From the NCBI GenBank assembly GCA_021399445.1, contig JAJTUQ010000002.1:5456001-5520000 (forward strand): a stretch of 64,000 nt of DNA, given 5' to 3'. The position numbers and the translations under genes were made by a program. Below are positions 62,456 through 64,000 of the stretch, one piece after another. The DNA is from Xylogone sp. PMI_703 (lineage: Eukaryota; Ascomycota; Leotiomycetes). The first letter of the stretch is position 1. Each line of letters starts with the position of its first letter. Below the pieces are notes generated by a model. It saw only the letters and a program-made list of their open reading frames with translations, did not search any database and was not told the DNA's origin.

Positions 62456-64000
62456 TTAATCAAGATTCATGAAAACCTCCAACATAGCGGGATAGTTGGG
62501 AGTCCCTAGACCAGTAATCGGATCCCAGCCCTTAACGGCTGTGAAGCTCTCGTTGATGCAAGCTCCGCCCACGAGGGCCCTGAACGTAACATCATTAAAC
62601 ATTTCTGGATGTGCGTAAAAAACAGGATTCACAAATCCGATAAAACTCTTTCCGGATTTGAGACGCTCTTCGTTGATGCGGGACAAAATGCCTGCAACAA
62701 TGGGCGCAGACATAGAGGTACCAAGGTTGTCTGAGACTACTTTTCCTTGAAGGACTGTAACGCCATTTTCCGAAGCAGCGGCAATATCAGGATAGCCACG
62801 ACCAGCACGATTGAAGCTACCACCAGTCTCTGGGATTACACCGTCCTTGGTGGTATAAAATGGGACATGGGGATCATGATTTTTGAAGTACCTGGAGGAT
62901 CATTGTTAGGACGGACCACTTTCTTCTTAACACTAGGTATATCAGTTGGGTCCTTACGATTCTATTGTATCCTTTTGGTAGTCAGGTGCGAGATAGACGT
63001 TGCTAAAGCCGCCACCCGGGGTGAATGTCATTGGGGCAGTCTCGGGGTCTCCAGGTTGAAGATTCGGGGGCAAGGTGCTCCCGCCTACGGACAGAACGTA
63101 TGGACATGATGACATATCGTCCGGAGTGAAAATTGTGAAGTCAGTGCCGATACAGCCGTTCTCAGCAACTCCAGCGTCTCCGCTGGCGAACACAAGGGTT
63201 GTGCCCATCAGACCTAACTTCATGAATTCATCACATTGACGCTATTGGCAATACATGTATCAGCATAGATAGAAAGCATGAAGCTTAACAGTGGTGGGAG
63301 GGGAACCTACCTTAGAATAGGAAGCAGGATACGAAATTTCCGCGAAGCTGTAGGAAATCGATATGACTGGAGCAGGCTTAAACGTCCCGCAATCCTCGTT
63401 CGGAGTAACTCCATCAATATCGGGATCATCGCCAGTCTCACCATATGCAGAGTAAGTGCAATAGGATCCATCAATCGCATCTAGGAAGTTGTTGAAAAGA
63501 CCAAAGAGTGAATTTACTTGCGTCTGATATACTTTCACTTTATGAGGGTAGACAATAGGTATAATCATCATCAAGTCCAAATTTGCTTCACCTCCAGCTT
63601 CCTCGCCAGGCCCTGTTGGCGCCGTAGCATTGTCAATGCTATCGACTATGGGAGCCCAACCTTGCGGGATATTTGGAGCGTACAACTTATAAAATTGATT
63701 TAAATCCTCCTGTGAGTATTTCTGATCATTCGATTCATAGACGCCGATGTGGTTCTTCGGATTGTGGAGAGTGTTTTCGGTGATGTTATACAAAGCCTTG
63801 ACACAGGCTGGAGTCACCGAGTTGGCGCACACATTGTCTGTGGAATTGTCTTCAATTGAAATTGTCAGCAGTGGTGAAGCCATTTGTGTTATTTAACAAT
63901 TTTTGGTAGCTACATACCAGAGAGAGAGCTTGATTGTATTCTTTTCACTGCGTTGTCACCCCTCTTCTTCATCTCATCGGAGGATCCCTTATCGCGAGCC
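62456..64000 (-). CDS. Sedolisin (S53) peptidase, 5' end beyond the window
   Basis: Acid-active secreted serine-carboxyl peptidase (tripeptidyl-peptidase/aorsin type). The C-terminal 508 or so residues are in the window, with exons 64000(partial)-63918, 63837-63311, 63241-62958 and 62891-62456. The leftmost-coding exon reads SDEMKKRGDNAVKRIQ and continues off the window, so the signal peptide and most of the propeptide are missing. Catalytic marks: GEANLDLMM (Glu and Asp, spaced as in sedolisins), LVFASGDAGVAENG (oxyanion Asp) and LGTSMSAPIVAGI (nucleophile Ser). GKSFIGFVNPVFY and GWDPITGLGTPNYPAM supply the usual C-terminal calcium-site region. The Ser motif resembles subtilases more than the common GTSAS. 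An ATG at 63883 lies within an intron and is not the start. Confidence 0.9.

Noticed and set aside
63260..63883. ATG at 63883 as start of the sedolisin gene
   Set aside because: It falls inside a GTATGT...TTCCACAG intron; the upstream exon continues in frame to the window edge and the protein would otherwise lack its prodomain.

Overview
This window is nuclear DNA of a filamentous ascomycete (Pezizomycotina). The protein-coding genes have short GT-AG introns (mostly 54-115 nt) with CTAAC/CTGAC-type branch points. Several products belong to families typical of such fungi: HET domain, DUF3176, Zn2Cys6 regulator, sedolisin peptidase, OPT transporter and a MARVEL-like four-helix protein. The housekeeping proteins (JIP5, DPH2, PIG-S) look Eurotiomycete-like to me, but that is an impression from memory and not a demonstrated placement. 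I found no rRNA, tRNA or CRISPR array and no intact transposon.

Left part (1-24.5 kb). A five-exon sugar transporter lies on the minus strand, followed by a 4.8 kb gene-less interval leading to a Myb/SANT regulator with a pyrimidine-rich leader. A large conserved fungal protein of unknown function (951 aa) follows, then a 6.1 kb gene-poor stretch. Next come a DHA1-type MFS transporter and a maleylacetate reductase, convergently arranged, which may form a small aromatic-catabolism pair.

Middle part (23-41 kb). This is mostly housekeeping: JIP5 (60S biogenesis) and DPH2 (diphthamide synthesis) share a 260 bp divergent promoter. They are followed by a MARVEL-like membrane protein, a FATP/very-long-chain acyl-CoA synthetase divergent from PIG-S (GPI transamidase), an MCT-type MFS carrier, a mitochondrial PP2C phosphatase and a proline iminopeptidase.

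Right part (41.6-64 kb). This is accessory in character. Seven consecutive genes lie on the minus strand: a HET-domain protein, a secreted protein of unknown function, a SnoaL-like protein, a secreted carboxylesterase, a DUF3176 membrane protein, a Zn2Cys6 regulator and a PhyH-type dioxygenase. A divergent OPT oligopeptide transporter and the 3' part of a sedolisin peptidase follow. The PhyH-OPT promoter carries a 12-nt-spaced array of TAACCG repeats beside the Zn2Cys6 gene, which suggests a small local regulon. Sedolisin, OPT and proline iminopeptidase could form a peptide-scavenging route. The SnoaL, carboxylesterase, regulator, PhyH and OPT genes could be a backbone-less metabolic cluster. 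Both readings are inference. Exon borders were placed by eye from splice consensus, reading-frame continuity and family motifs.
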